In this document: piece after piece, positions 7,846 through 16,209 of the stretch
Numbering within the stretch: the stretch's first letter is position 1
How the letters are laid out: every line of letters starts with the position of its first letter
Assembly (NCBI RefSeq): GCF_009759665.1
Contig: NZ_WQNE01000028.1
Location: 1-64,000, forward strand
Direction of reading: 5' to 3'
Length of the DNA: 64,000 nt
Origin: Bradyrhizobium cajani
GTDB lineage: Bacteria > Pseudomonadota > Alphaproteobacteria > Rhizobiales > Xanthobacteraceae
Position numbers and translations under genes: made by a program
Notes under the pieces: model-generated
Databases searched by the model: none
What the model saw: the letters and a program-made list of their open reading frames with translations, nothing else
What the model was told of the DNA's origin: nothing

Positions 7846-9456
7846 ATGTCCAACATCGTTCTCTCGGCATCAGTTCGCCAGAACCTGTTGTCACTGCAGT
7901 CGACAGCCGACCTGCTTGCTACCACGCAGCAGCGGCTGGCCAGCGGCAAGAAGGTCAATACGGCGCTGGACAACCCGACCAATTTCTTCACCGCCCAGGG
8001 GCTCGACAATCGCGCCAGCGACATCAGCAATCTCCTCGACGGCATCAGCAACGGCGTGCAGGTGCTGCAGGCCGCCAATACCGGCATCACCTCACTACAG
8101 AAGCTGGTCGACAGCGCGAAGTCGATCGCCAGCCAGGTGCTGCAAAGTCCGACGGGCTATTCGCCCAAGTCCAACGTGACCTCGGCGGCGATCACCGGTG
8201 CAACCGCCAACAACCTGCTGGGCTCCGCATACACCAACAACACGGTCACGGGCGGCATCGTCAACAATGACAATACCAGCGGCGCGCAGCCGATCACTGG
8301 CGCGACCAGGCTGGTCGGCACCGCTGGCGCGGGTTCCGATAACCTGGCGACCGCCATCACCAACGGCTCTGTCCTGACGGTCGACGGCAAGACGATCACC
8401 TTCTCGACCGCGCAAACCACCTCGACCACCGACTCGTTCGGCAACGTCACGATCGGCATCGGCGCCGGCAGCACCCTGACGGTGCAGAGCGTGCTGAGCG
8501 CGATCGATGGCATCACAGGCGCCGGTACGCCCTCGACCGTCGACGGTACCGGTCATCTCGTGCTCAGCACCGGTACGAACCAGGATCTGGCGATCTCCGG
8601 CTCGGGCAACGTGCTCACGGCGCTCGGCCTCACCGCCGGCACCACCGCCCGCGTCCCGCCCCCGCTCAGCGGCAAGACGTTGACGATCGGCGCGACCGGC
8701 GGCGGCACCGCCACCAGCATCACCTTCGGCACCGGCACCGGGCAGATTTCCACGCTCAATCAGCTCAACGCGGTGCTGGCGTCGAACAACCTGCAAGCAA
8801 CGATCGACCCGACGGGTCGCATCAATATCGTCACCTCCAACGATGCCGCTTCCTTGACGATCGGCGCAATTGGCGGCACGGCTGCGGCGAGCGGTCAGCC
8901 CTTCTATGGTCTGATCGCGCAGCCGCCCGTCGCGGATGCGAATTCGCAGGCTACGCGCGCCAATCTCGTCGCGCAGTACAACAACGTGCTCGCGCAGATC
9001 AACACCACCGCGCAGGACTCCTCCTTCAATGGCGTGAACCTGCTGAACGGTGATACGCTCAAGCTCGTGTTCAACGAGACGGGGCGTTCGACCTTGACCA
9101 TTCAAGGCGTGACCTTGAACGACGCCGGGCTCAGCCTTGCGCCCTTGAACCAGGGCGTTGATTTCCTGGACTCGAACTCGGCGAACGCCATCCTGACGTC
9201 GCTCAATGCGGCCAGCACTACTTTGCGCTCCGAAGCGTCGACCCTTGGTTCGAACCTGTCGATCGTGCAGATCCGGCAGGACTTCAGCAAGAACCTGATC
9301 AACGTGCTACAGACCGGTTCCTCGAGCCTGACGCTTGCGGACACCAACGAGGAGGCGGCCAACAGCCAGGCGCTCTCGACGCGGCAGTCGATCGCGGTCT
9401 CGGCGCTATCGTTGGCCAACCAGTCGCAGCAGAGCGTGCTGCAGCTACTCCGCTGA
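7846..9456 (+). CDS. fliC2: Flagellin 2
   Basis: A 536-aa paralogue of the preceding flagellin. The N-terminal ~125 residues and the C-terminal ~100 are nearly identical to flagellin 1, while the middle (about 130-340) is largely different in sequence though similar in composition (Thr, Gly, Ala, Asn). The two could form one mixed filament with different surfaces. GAGGAAGATCC gives a fair ribosome site before ATG 7846. It has its own control region and terminator, so the two genes can be expressed separately. Confidence 0.95.
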   Translation: MSNIVLSASVRQNLLSLQSTADLLATTQQRLASGKKVNTALDNPTNFFTAQGLDNRASDISNLLDGISNGVQVLQAANTGITSLQKLVDSAKSIASQVLQSPTGYSPKSNVTSAAITGATANNLLGSAYTNNTVTGGIVNNDNTSGAQPITGATRLVGTAGAGSDNLATAITNGSVLTVDGKTITFSTAQTTSTTDSFGNVTIGIGAGSTLTVQSVLSAIDGITGAGTPSTVDGTGHLVLSTGTNQDLAISGSGNVLTALGLTAGTTARVPPPLSGKTLTIGATGGGTATSITFGTGTGQISTLNQLNAVLASNNLQATIDPTGRINIVTSNDAASLTIGAIGGTAAASGQPFYGLIAQPPVADANSQATRANLVAQYNNVLAQINTTAQDSSFNGVNLLNGDTLKLVFNETGRSTLTIQGVTLNDAGLSLAPLNQGVDFLDSNSANAILTSLNAASTTLRSEASTLGSNLSIVQIRQDFSKNLINVLQTGSSSLTLADTNEEAANSQALSTRQSIAVSALSLANQSQQSVLQLLR

Positions 9457-9487
9457 GCGCGAGACCGACGAACGCGACGGATGAAAC

Positions 9488-9518
9488 AACGGCGAAGCCA
9501 AGGCTTCGCCGTTCTTTT
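9488..9518 (+). terminator. Rho-independent terminator of flagellin 2
   Basis: A perfect 12-bp stem (AACGGCGAAGCC with its complement) around a very short loop, followed by CTTTTTG. Confidence 0.9.
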
Positions 9519-9659
9519 TGAGAGAGATCGCTAACCGTCGATTAGCCCAGATGTGCGCATGATGGATGCAACCATTTACAGTGCGCGCACTCGGATTTAG
9601 CCTTGGGATAGAGGTGGACTCCGCGACCGTATTTGTCCGGAGTGCCTCGATGCTCTCGC

Positions 9660-9674
9660 GTAAGCAAATCTTAA
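9660..9674 (+). promoter_or_regulatory. Possible CtrA-like box before flaF
   Basis: GTAA-N7-TTAA, one mismatch from consensus, about 75 bp before flaF. It is the only promoter-like signal I see in the 290-bp gap after flagellin 2, apart from the terminator. Weak alone. Confidence 0.3.
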
Positions 9675-9746
9675 GCGGTGCTGCCTAGGGTTGGGAAATA
9701 AATCCTTAAGCCTGTCAAACGGGCCAGGAAACCTCCAGGGTGACGA

Positions 9747-10115
9747 ATGTCGAGTTCTGCTGCTTCAGCCTATGCGCGTGTAGCCACGACCACCGCTTCT
9801 CCTCGCGACATCGAAGCGCAAACGCTGCTGAAGGCTGCCAACAAGCTGCAGGATGCGATCAACAGCGCAGATCCGCTCAGCGAGCAGACCATGCAGGCGC
9901 TGATGTTCAATCGCAAGCTCTGGACGATCTTCCTCAGCGAGGCCATGCGCGACACCAATCCGCAGCCGCTCGACGTCAGGCAGAAGATCGCCAACATCAG
10001 CGTGTTCGTGCTGAGCCAGACCGCCGCGCTCCAGGCCGCCCCGCAGTTCGATCATTTTCGTCCGCTGATCGAGATCAACCGCAACATTGCGGCCGGTCTG
10101 TCCGGCCGGCCGTAA
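9747..10115 (+). CDS. flaF: Flagellar biosynthesis regulator FlaF
   Basis: A 122-aa protein with typical FlaF features: AYARVATTTASPRDIEAQ at the start, LWTIFLSEAMRD in the centre and VRQKIANISVFVL after it. In Caulobacter FlaF is needed for flagellin translation and opposes FlbT; it also links to flagellin chaperoning. The start follows AGGGTGACG. It is placed after both flagellins and 13 bases before the next small gene, with which it probably forms a transcript. Confidence 0.93.
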   Translation: MSSSAASAYARVATTTASPRDIEAQTLLKAANKLQDAINSADPLSEQTMQALMFNRKLWTIFLSEAMRDTNPQPLDVRQKIANISVFVLSQTAALQAAPQFDHFRPLIEINRNIAAGLSGRP

Positions 10116-10128
10116 ACGGAGAGGCGCC

Positions 10129-10494
10129 GTGGCCGACGTCATGAGCATCCTGTCGAGCTCGTACAAGGCCGCCGGCATGTCGATTCCAAGCGCGACCAAA
10201 TACGTTGCGGTCGATCCGACGCTCTATCAGGGCGCATGGGCCGGCAAGTATGCCGACGGCAAGAAATTCTCGCTCAGCATCTCGCAGATCGACGGCTTCC
10301 GCGCGCAGGTCCATTACGAGAGCGGTAGCACGTCTCAGTACCAGCAGGTGCTGATCAAGGACTCGGCGTTTCGTTTCGGCAACACCAAGTTCACGTTGAC
10401 CGGCAACGGCAAGGCCCAGGTCAAGAACGTCGTCACCGATCCCGCGAGTGGCGCGACCTATATTGACTCCGCCGTCGCCACGCGCGCCACGTGA
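10129..10494 (+). CDS. Conserved hypothetical protein of the flagellin region
   Basis: A 121-aa protein from GTG 10129, chosen because GGAGAGG sits just upstream; ATG 10141 is the alternative. No signal peptide or membrane segment. The C-terminal ~80 residues alternate short polar and hydrophobic stretches (KFSLSISQIDGF, FRAQVHYESG) and look like a small beta-sandwich or barrel. No family recognised. Thirteen bases separate it from flaF, so a role with flagellin or filament is plausible but not shown. It ends three bases before the convergent FlaG-like gene. Confidence 0.7.
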   Translation: MADVMSILSSSYKAAGMSIPSATKYVAVDPTLYQGAWAGKYADGKKFSLSISQIDGFRAQVHYESGSTSQYQQVLIKDSAFRFGNTKFTLTGNGKAQVKNVVTDPASGATYIDSAVATRAT

Positions 10495-10497
10495 GCG

Positions 10498-10857
10498 TCA
10501 GGCGCTGAGGTCCGTATTGAGCGGACGCGAGGGTTCGGACTTCATATCCAGTGCATGGAAATAGGCCCGCCGGCGCAGCATCGCTTCGTCGGGGAACTGG
10601 TTGACCACAGCATCCGTCTTGTCGTTGACGATTTGGAAGACGAAGGATGCAGCCGCCTGGTCGAACACGACCTGACGCGAGACATTCTGGTTATTCGGCA
10701 AATCGTTGCGCACGGCCGCGCTGGTATCGCTCGCGGCGACGGTCTGGCTCACCGGCAAATCGGTTTGCACGGCCTCGTTCGCCGCCGAATTCGACGTCGT
10801 CACGATTGGCGCGGGGGCCGGTATCCCCACCGGCCTGATGCTGAAATCTGTACTCAT
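10498..10857 (-). CDS. FlaG-like flagellar protein
   Basis: A 119-aa protein. The N-terminal 60 residues are Ala/Thr/Pro-rich and likely disordered. The C-terminal part VFQIVNDKTDAVVNQFPDE resembles the FlaG domain pattern (hydrophobic strand, turn with D/E, then Q-(I/F)-P-(D/S)-E). FlaG proteins influence filament length and export in other bacteria. An upstream AGGAGG-like site (complement of CAGCCTCCTGG) supports ATG 10857. Convergent with the preceding gene. Assignment rests on a short motif. Confidence 0.6.
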   Translation of the reverse strand: MSTDFSIRPVGIPAPAPIVTTSNSAANEAVQTDLPVSQTVAASDTSAAVRNDLPNNQNVSRQVVFDQAAASFVFQIVNDKTDAVVNQFPDEAMLRRRAYFHALDMKSEPSRPLNTDLSA

Positions 10858-10938
10858 GGCAGCCTCCTGGTTGCCTTACGTGAGTCAAATCCCAACCCCT
10901 CTAATCGCGCAACCATGAACCACCAGGATTGAAGACCC

Positions 10939-10986
10939 GGTTAGGAAACGTGCCTAACCGCGCGACGAGATCGTCGCGCGGTTTTT
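10939..10986 (+). terminator. Terminator with overlapping alternative hairpin
   Basis: A 13-bp perfect stem (AACCGCGCGACGA and complement, 10956-10983) is followed by TTTCG on the plus strand. A second stem, GGTTAGG (10939-10945) with CCTAACC (10953-10959), uses the same AACC bases, so the two exclude each other. It also lies just past the end of the minus-strand flgN-like gene and may end that transcript. Confidence 0.5.
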
Positions 10987-11017
10987 CGTAAAATTGTCGC
11001 TTGTTTTCGCTTGGCGC

Positions 11018-11515
11018 TCAGAGCGAGCGGCTGACCGCGAGCGGGGTGATGTGGCGCGGGCCAGGAGCTGCGCGACGGCCGGCGGCCGTGTAGGTGTTCG
11101 GCACGTTGCGCTTCTGGATCTCGGCATTGACGCCGCGCACGACGCTCTCGGAAACCGCATGCGCGGTCGCGAGCACGGTGAGATTGACCTGAAGCATCGC
11201 GCGGAATGCGTCGTGGTGGCGATGCAGCGTCGAGAGCAGCTCGGGCGCGGACTTCGCAAGGTGGGGCTGGTTCGCCTTCAACTGGCTGACGGCGCCGACA
11301 TAGTTCCGGGACAGTTCCTGCTTCTTGCCCTCGAGCGTCATCGCCTCGCGGACCTTGCCGGCGCGCACCAGCTCGGTCTCGTGCTCGATAAGCCCGAGCA
11401 GGGCGTTCATCGCATCCATCAGGTCCTCGGCGAGCTTGCGCGCCTCGGCGCTGCCGGGCGCGGTGTTCGGGCGCTGCGCTTGCATCGGCTGACGTGAGGC
11501 GTTGAAATGGTTCAT
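11018..11515 (-). CDS. flgN: FlgN-like flagellar export chaperone
   Basis: A 165-aa protein from ATG 11515. The core from residue ~25 to 140 is a run of amphipathic helices (AEDLMDAMNALLGLIEHETEL, then a long charged helix, then HRHHDAFRAMLQVNLTVLATAH), as in the four-helix FlgN chaperones for FlgK/FlgL. It is the third gene of flgI-flgJ-flgN, 11 bases after flgJ, which is the expected context. The C-terminal ~25 residues are basic and probably flexible. Confidence 0.75.
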   Translation of the reverse strand: MNHFNASRQPMQAQRPNTAPGSAEARKLAEDLMDAMNALLGLIEHETELVRAGKVREAMTLEGKKQELSRNYVGAVSQLKANQPHLAKSAPELLSTLHRHHDAFRAMLQVNLTVLATAHAVSESVVRGVNAEIQKRNVPNTYTAAGRRAAPGPRHITPLAVSRSL

Positions 11516-11526
11516 GTCGTTTGACC

Positions 11527-11895
11527 TTATGCCGTGCGGATCGTTTTCGCCTGCTGCATGATGAGGGTGCGGTAGACATCGGTGGCGATGCCGACGCCGC
11601 CGGCCTTGGCGAAGTTCTTGGAATACTGCTCGGTCAGCATCGAGCGCCACACGCCGGTGCCCGGCGTGTCGCCGAACGGGCCTTCGCCCTTCAGGCCCGA
11701 CGTCATCTGCGCGAACATGCTGTTGAGGAACATCGCCTCGAAATCGGTGGCGATCTTCTGCGCTTTGGCCTGCTGCTGCGGCGAGACTTTTTGCAGGGCG
11801 CTCGCGAGCTCGAAGTCCGGCCGGCCGTTGCGGCTTTCCACGGAGAAGGCCGAGGAGCTGACGGCGTGCGGCGTGCTGATCATGCCGGTCTGCAT
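11527..11895 (-). CDS. flgJ: Rod-binding protein FlgJ (N-terminal domain only)
   Basis: A 122-aa protein from ATG 11895, overlapping the flgI stop by one base (TGATG). It has the rod-binding domain pattern: KIATDFEAMFLNSMFAQM, a Gly-rich stretch (GEGPFGDTPG) and WRSMLTEQYSKNFAKAGGVGIA. The peptidoglycan hydrolase domain of enterobacterial FlgJ is absent, as is usual in alphaproteobacteria. It acts as a rod assembly scaffold in the periplasm. Confidence 0.9.
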   Translation of the reverse strand: MQTGMISTPHAVSSSAFSVESRNGRPDFELASALQKVSPQQQAKAQKIATDFEAMFLNSMFAQMTSGLKGEGPFGDTPGTGVWRSMLTEQYSKNFAKAGGVGIATDVYRTLIMQQAKTIRTA

Positions 11896-13019
11896 CACAT
11901 CACCTCGATGTCGGCTTCGATCGCGCCGGCGGCCTTGATCGCCTGGAGGATGCTGATCATGTCGCGGGGGCCGATGCCGAGGCCGTTGAGGCCGTCGACA
12001 AGCTGCTGGAGCGAGACGCCGTTCTTGACGAGGGCGAGCTTCTTGCCGTCCTCGGTGACGGTGACGCTGCTGCGCGGCGCGACCACGGTGCGGCCGCGCG
12101 ACAGCGGGTTGGGCTGGCTTACCTGCGGGCTCTCGGAGATCGTGACGGTGAGATTGCCCTGCGCCACCGCGACGGTGGCGACGCGGACGTCGCGTCCCAT
12201 CACGATGATGCCGCTGCGTTCGTCGATGACGATCTTGGCGGCGAGATCGGGATCGACCTGGAGCTGTTCGATCTCGGTCAGGAAGGCAACGACGTTGCCC
12301 TTGAACTCCGGTGGGACCGAAAGCTGCACCGTCGAGGGATCGATCGGCTCGGCGGTCTTGACGCCGAGATAGTCGTTGACGGCGGCTGCGATCCGCTTGG
12401 CGGTGGTGAAGTCGGCGTTGCGCAGCGCCAGGCGCACGTTCGGCAGCCGGTTGAGCGCGAACTCGATCTCGCGCTCGATGATGGCGCCGTTGGCGATGCG
12501 GCCCACCGTGGGCACGCCGCGCACGATCTTGGCCGCTTCGCCTTCGGCCTGGAATCCGGAGATCGCAAGCGAGCCCTGGGCCACCGCGTAGACGTTGCCG
12601 TCGGCGCCGAGCAGGGGGGTCACGAGCAGGGTCCCGCCCTGGAGGTTCTTGGCGTCGCCGAGCGCGGAGACGGTGACGTCCATGCGCGTGCCCTGGGTGG
12701 CGAAGGCGGGCAGATTGCCGGTCACCATCACGGCGGCGACGTTGCCGGTGCGGATGGTGGCGCCGCGGATGTTGACGCCCATGCGTTCGAGCATCGCTTG
12801 CAGCGACTGCTTGGTGAAGGGGATGTTGTTGAGCGTGTCGCCGGTGCCGTTGAGGCCGACGACGAGGCCGTAGCCGATGAGCTGGTTCTGCCGCACGCCT
12901 TCGATATTGGCGAGGTCCTTGATGCGCGAGGTCGCAGCCGCCGACGTGACCGACAGCGCCAGCGCTGACAGCGCGACGCAGGCCACCCCAACAATCCTCA
13001 CCCAACGAACGCCTGGCAT
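11895..13019 (-). CDS. flgI: Flagellar P-ring protein FlgI
   Basis: A 374-aa precursor from ATG 13019 with a Sec signal peptide (hydrophobic VGVACVALSALALSVTSAAA). The mature start SRIKDLANIEGVRQNQLIGYG is diagnostic of FlgI, as are GLVVGLNGTGD and the C-terminal LNGLGIGPRDMISILQAIK. It forms the P-ring around the rod in the peptidoglycan layer, with FlgA as chaperone. First gene of flgI-flgJ-flgN. An upstream extension to 13112 is open but lacks a sensible N-terminus. Confidence 0.96.
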   Translation of the reverse strand: MPGVRWVRIVGVACVALSALALSVTSAAATSRIKDLANIEGVRQNQLIGYGLVVGLNGTGDTLNNIPFTKQSLQAMLERMGVNIRGATIRTGNVAAVMVTGNLPAFATQGTRMDVTVSALGDAKNLQGGTLLVTPLLGADGNVYAVAQGSLAISGFQAEGEAAKIVRGVPTVGRIANGAIIEREIEFALNRLPNVRLALRNADFTTAKRIAAAVNDYLGVKTAEPIDPSTVQLSVPPEFKGNVVAFLTEIEQLQVDPDLAAKIVIDERSGIIVMGRDVRVATVAVAQGNLTVTISESPQVSQPNPLSRGRTVVAPRSSVTVTEDGKKLALVKNGVSLQQLVDGLNGLGIGPRDMISILQAIKAAGAIEADIEVM

Positions 13020-13208
13020 CCTCTGCTCCCCGAGGCTCCTCAAATCAAAGGACCATCTGCGACACTCCCATGACGAGCTGGTCCGGCGCTTTCCTTGCGA
13101 GCGCTGTGCCAACCCGGGGCAGCGGGATAGGTGGCTGAATAGGTTGAATAAATCTGTTTCGACCAGTGTCAGCGGTCGTTCGCCCTGAGGAGCGAAACTG
13201 CCGCCTGT

Positions 13209-13243
13209 CGGCAGATTTTGCCGGGCCGTTTACGCGCCGTTAA
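13209..13243. promoter_or_regulatory. flgI/fliX control region: GGCA-N5-TGCC palindrome and CtrA-like box
   Basis: CGGCA-GATTT-TGCCG (13209-13223) is followed by TTTA-N7-TTAACC (13229-13243), 46 bp before fliX. The gap separates divergent flgI and fliX. The same two elements occur before flgB, which supports a shared flagellar promoter design. Confidence 0.55.
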
Positions 13244-13288
13244 CCATAACGCGGCGAAGCTGGTGCATCGATCACCCGGATTGCTGCG

Positions 13289-13702
13289 ATGCGCATCTAC
13301 GGACCGAACGGCACCACGCTCGGAACGCCGGCCAGCCAGGCCAGGCGGACGGGCTCCGGCACCTTCGTGCTGCCCGATACTTCGTCGGCACAGGAGACGC
13401 GCACCGCCGCAGCGCCGAAGGCCGCCGCCAACATCGATGCGCTGCTGGCACTGCAAGGCGTCGAGGAGGATCCGGTCGAGCGCCGCAAGCGTTCGGTCGC
13501 CCGGGGCAGGACCGCGCTCGACGTGCTCGACGATCTCAAGATGGGACTTCTGTCCGGCAATCTCGACGCGTCGACGGTGATGCGTCTGCGCGATGCCGCG
13601 GCCAACCTGAAGTCCTCGTCCGGCGATCCCGGTCTCGATGCCGTGCTCTCCGAGATCGAGCTGCGCGTCGAGGTCGAACTCGCCAAGGCCGGGCAGGCCT
13701 GA
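13289..13702 (+). CDS. fliX: Flagellar assembly regulator FliX
   Basis: A 137-aa protein that starts MRIYGPNGT and contains the FliX pattern: IDALLALQGVEEDP-ERR, then GRTALDVLDDLKMGLLSG and a C-terminal amphipathic helix. In Caulobacter FliX couples early flagellar assembly to the sigma-54 activator FlbD and helps place the P-ring. Divergent from flgI and preceded by a CtrA-like box at 46 bp, matching its class in Caulobacter. No flbD is in this window. Confidence 0.9.
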   Translation: MRIYGPNGTTLGTPASQARRTGSGTFVLPDTSSAQETRTAAAPKAAANIDALLALQGVEEDPVERRKRSVARGRTALDVLDDLKMGLLSGNLDASTVMRLRDAAANLKSSSGDPGLDAVLSEIELRVEVELAKAGQA

Positions 13703-13739
13703 CCGTCATCCAATCTTCCGAGGCGCTCGTGAAGCGGTG

Positions 13740-14111
13740 TTACGCCGCTTCCTCCTTCTGCTGTGAATCATAGCGGCGCTGGGCGGCGAGCACGTCCTTC
13801 AGGTTCTGCTCGGCCCAGTCGCGCAGGGGGTCGACCGCCGCCGCCAGCGTCAGCCCGAGCTGCGTGATCGAATACTCCACCGTCACCGGCACGGTCGCGA
13901 TGGCGCGACGTCTGATCAGTCCGTCGCGTTCGAGCGATTTGAGAACCTGGCTCAGCATCTTCTGCGAAATGCCTTCAATCGTGCGGCGCAACTGATTGAA
14001 GCGCATCGGCTCCTCGCGCAGCAGCAGGAGGATCAGCACCGCCCATTTGTCGCCGACGCGATCGAGGATCTGGCGCGTGGGGCAGTTCGCTGCATAGACG
14101 TCGGGTTTCAT
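13740..14111 (-). CDS. HxlR-family transcriptional regulator
   Basis: A 123-aa winged-helix protein from ATG 14111. It has the HxlR layout: an N-terminal Cys (ANCPTRQILDRVGDKWAVLIL), then LREEPMRFNQLRRTIEGIS and the recognition part KMLSQVLKSLERDGLI, then the wing. These proteins often sense redox stress or electrophiles through the Cys. It is divergent from an NAD(P)-binding oxidoreductase at 14261, which is the usual target. The C-terminal tail is charged. Confidence 0.9.
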   Translation of the reverse strand: MKPDVYAANCPTRQILDRVGDKWAVLILLLLREEPMRFNQLRRTIEGISQKMLSQVLKSLERDGLIRRRAIATVPVTVEYSITQLGLTLAAAVDPLRDWAEQNLKDVLAAQRRYDSQQKEEAA

Positions 14112-14260
14112 CGTCGGGTCCTCAGATTCCGTTCTGCCGCTTGCGAACACGCAGCCGGTTACTCCAGCGTTATCAGGTAAGCACAAAGTGCTCTCTTAAC
14201 ACCAGCATTCTTTGCGATATCTAGTCTCCATTAGTTACTATAGAAGCAAAGGAGCCTTCC

Positions 14261-14872
14261 ATGAAAATCGCAGTCGCCGGCGCCTCGGGTCGGGCCGGGT
14301 CGGAAATCACCAAGGAACTGTCCCGCCGTGGCCATAGCGTCACCGCCATTGCGCGCAACCCCGAGAAGATCGCGGCCTTGCCGAATGTCACGCCCACCAA
14401 GGGGGACGTGCTCGACCAGGCCGGCCTCACCAAGCTGTGGGCCGGGCATGACGCGGCTGTGAGTTCCGTGCATTTCCTCGCCAGCGACCCGCTCAAGCTG
14501 ATCGGCGCGGCGAAGGACTCCAAAGTGGGGCGCTACCTCGTGGTCGGCGGGGCCGGCAGTCTGGAAGTCGCGCCGGGCGTAAAGCTGGTCACAACTGAAG
14601 GTTTTCCCGCCCAATACAAGGCCGAGGCGGAAAAGGGTTCCGCATTTCTCGACCTGTTGCGGCAGGAGAAGGACCTGAACTGGACCTTCATCTCGCCGTC
14701 GGCGCTGTTCATCGAGGGCGAGCGGACGGGCAAGTTCCGGCTCGGGACCGATCAGCTTCTCGCAGATGCGAACGGCAAGAGCTGGATCACCTTCGCCGAC
14801 TACGCCATTGCGCTCGCCGACGAGATCGAGCGGCCGGCCCATGCAAGGCAGCGCTTCACGGTCGGCTACTGA
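14261..14872 (+). CDS. NAD(P)H-binding oxidoreductase (NmrA-like atypical SDR)
   Basis: A 203-aa Rossmann protein with the nucleotide loop VAGASGRAGSEITKEL at residues 4-19, close to the atypical SDR motif, and IARNP after the second strand. The later segment NWTFISPSALFIEGERTG fits the NmrA/NAD(P)H-binding group. It lacks a clear YxxxK active site, so it may be a quinone reductase or redox sensor rather than a classic dehydrogenase. AAAGGAG lies just before the ATG. Divergent HxlR regulator suggests induction by electrophiles or quinones, which is inference. Confidence 0.85.
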   Translation: MKIAVAGASGRAGSEITKELSRRGHSVTAIARNPEKIAALPNVTPTKGDVLDQAGLTKLWAGHDAAVSSVHFLASDPLKLIGAAKDSKVGRYLVVGGAGSLEVAPGVKLVTTEGFPAQYKAEAEKGSAFLDLLRQEKDLNWTFISPSALFIEGERTGKFRLGTDQLLADANGKSWITFADYAIALADEIERPAHARQRFTVGY

Positions 14873-15040
14873 GCCGTCAACCGCCCCCGGGCCTTTGCGG
14901 ATAAACCTTCCTGTGCAAGGGCTTGGGGGCGCCAATCAAGCGGTCAGGGAAATATTGTCTGTCACAGGAGGCCGCTATATAAGGCCCCGCTCAGCGGACC
15001 CGTTCCGTTGCGAGTCGTTGCTTAGACAGATAGGCCGCCC

Positions 15041-15451
15041 TTGGAAAAGTTGAAAAACTACCGACCGACCGAAAAAGAGCCTTTCATGAACGACCGGCAG
15101 AAGGAGTACTTCCGTTTGAAGCTCCTCGCCTGGAAGGATGAGATCCTCAAGGAGTCCAAGCTCACCCTGCAAGCCCTGCAGGAGGAGAACGTGAACCACC
15201 CCGATCTCGCCGATCGGGCATCGTCCGAAACCGACCGTGCCATCGAACTGCGCGCCCGCGACCGCCAGCGCAAGTTGATCGCCAAGATCGACGCCGCGCT
15301 CCAGCGCATCGAGGACAACACCTACGGCTATTGCGAGGAGACCGGCGAGCCGATTTCCTTGAAGCGGCTCGAGGCACGGCCCATCGCGACGCTCTCGGTG
15401 GAGGCGCAGGAGCGCCACGAGAAACGCGAGAAGGTCTATCGCGACGAATAG
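15041..15451 (+). CDS. dksA: RNA polymerase-binding factor DksA (one-Cys form)
   Basis: A 136-aa protein. The start is TTG 15041: an in-frame stop lies six codons upstream, and the residues before MNDRQK align with the family's N-terminal part. The coiled-coil tip DLADRA (DxxDxA) is present, as is ELRARDRQRKLI. The zinc site of E. coli DksA is altered: YCEET keeps one Cys with Thr in place of the second, and SVEA replaces the last pair, so it probably does not hold zinc. It works with ppGpp at promoters of stable RNA and amino-acid genes. A strong terminator follows. Confidence 0.92.
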   Translation: MEKLKNYRPTEKEPFMNDRQKEYFRLKLLAWKDEILKESKLTLQALQEENVNHPDLADRASSETDRAIELRARDRQRKLIAKIDAALQRIEDNTYGYCEETGEPISLKRLEARPIATLSVEAQERHEKREKVYRDE

Positions 15452-15456
15452 AGTCC

Positions 15457-15486
15457 GAGCCGCAGCGTTGCGGCTCTTTGTTTTTG
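15457..15486 (+). terminator. Rho-independent terminator of dksA
   Basis: 8-bp stem GAGCCGCA/TGCGGCTC with GCGT loop and TTTGTTTTT. The rest of the gap to 15731 holds no gene or clear signal. Confidence 0.9.
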
Positions 15487-15731
15487 GACGCAAGGCGCCG
15501 TTTGGCGCCGCGATGATCATTTTGTCTGCCGCCTGCCGCCGCGCGTCTCAGCGCGAGCGCAATCTCGAAAAATGAATCGCAATCAATAGGCTAGAGTCCC
15601 TTCCTCCGAGCTCACGTGAGTTCGGATGAGAAACAGCCTTCACTTCGGGTGCGGGGGATTTTGCGAGTCGCGTCAACGAGATCGACTCGGATGCTGAGAC
15701 ACCGATCCAGCAGTATCAAGCATTGCTGCAA

Positions 15732-16119
15732 TCAGGCCTCCTGCGACGCCGCAAGGCGTGCGTCGCCATAAAGCCTGGACCAGCTCAATATTTCCTTAAA
15801 CGCCGGCAGCAGACCGTAGGCCGCCTCGGTCAGCTCTCAGAGGCTTCTCGGCGAAGGCGGTCCGCGACACCAGGCCGTCCTGCTCGAGCTCGCGCAGTTG
15901 CGTGGTCAGCATGTGCTGGGTGATGCCGCCGACCGACCGCCGCAAGGCGCCGAAACGAACCGCGCCGTTCATCAGGGCGAACAGGATCTCCAGCTTCCAC
16001 TTGCCGCCGAGGGCATGGATGGCCCGCTTGAAGTCGTCGAGCAGGGCAGCGTCGGGGCTGCAATCGCAGTCGGCGTCGCAAAGGCTGGTCAGGTTTTCCA
16101 TACCGGTCTCGAAATCCAT
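15732..16119 (-). pseudogene. HxlR-family regulator with frameshift near the C-terminus
   Basis: From ATG 16119 the frame gives a good HxlR protein (CDADCDCSPDAALL, HALGGKWKLEILFALM, GITQHMLTTQLRELEQDG, AFAEKPL). At about 15836-15842 the frame changes. The expected C-terminus (ELTEAAYGLLPAFKEIL, ending ASQEA and a stop at 15732-15734) is intact in another frame. Compared with the family about 12 bases appear replaced by one, so roughly four residues between EKPL and ELTE are lost and the frame breaks. Read as is, the protein runs on into unrelated sequence. Either a recent inactivation or an error in the assembly. Divergent from the reductase at 16210. Confidence 0.8.
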
Positions 16120-16209
16120 TCTACTTGTCCGGAAAGAGATAGTGACCAGATGCGGCCCTGAGCAGGGTGGCGGAACCAATTCGCCGGCCCGCATCGAGGG
16201 AATTTGGCA

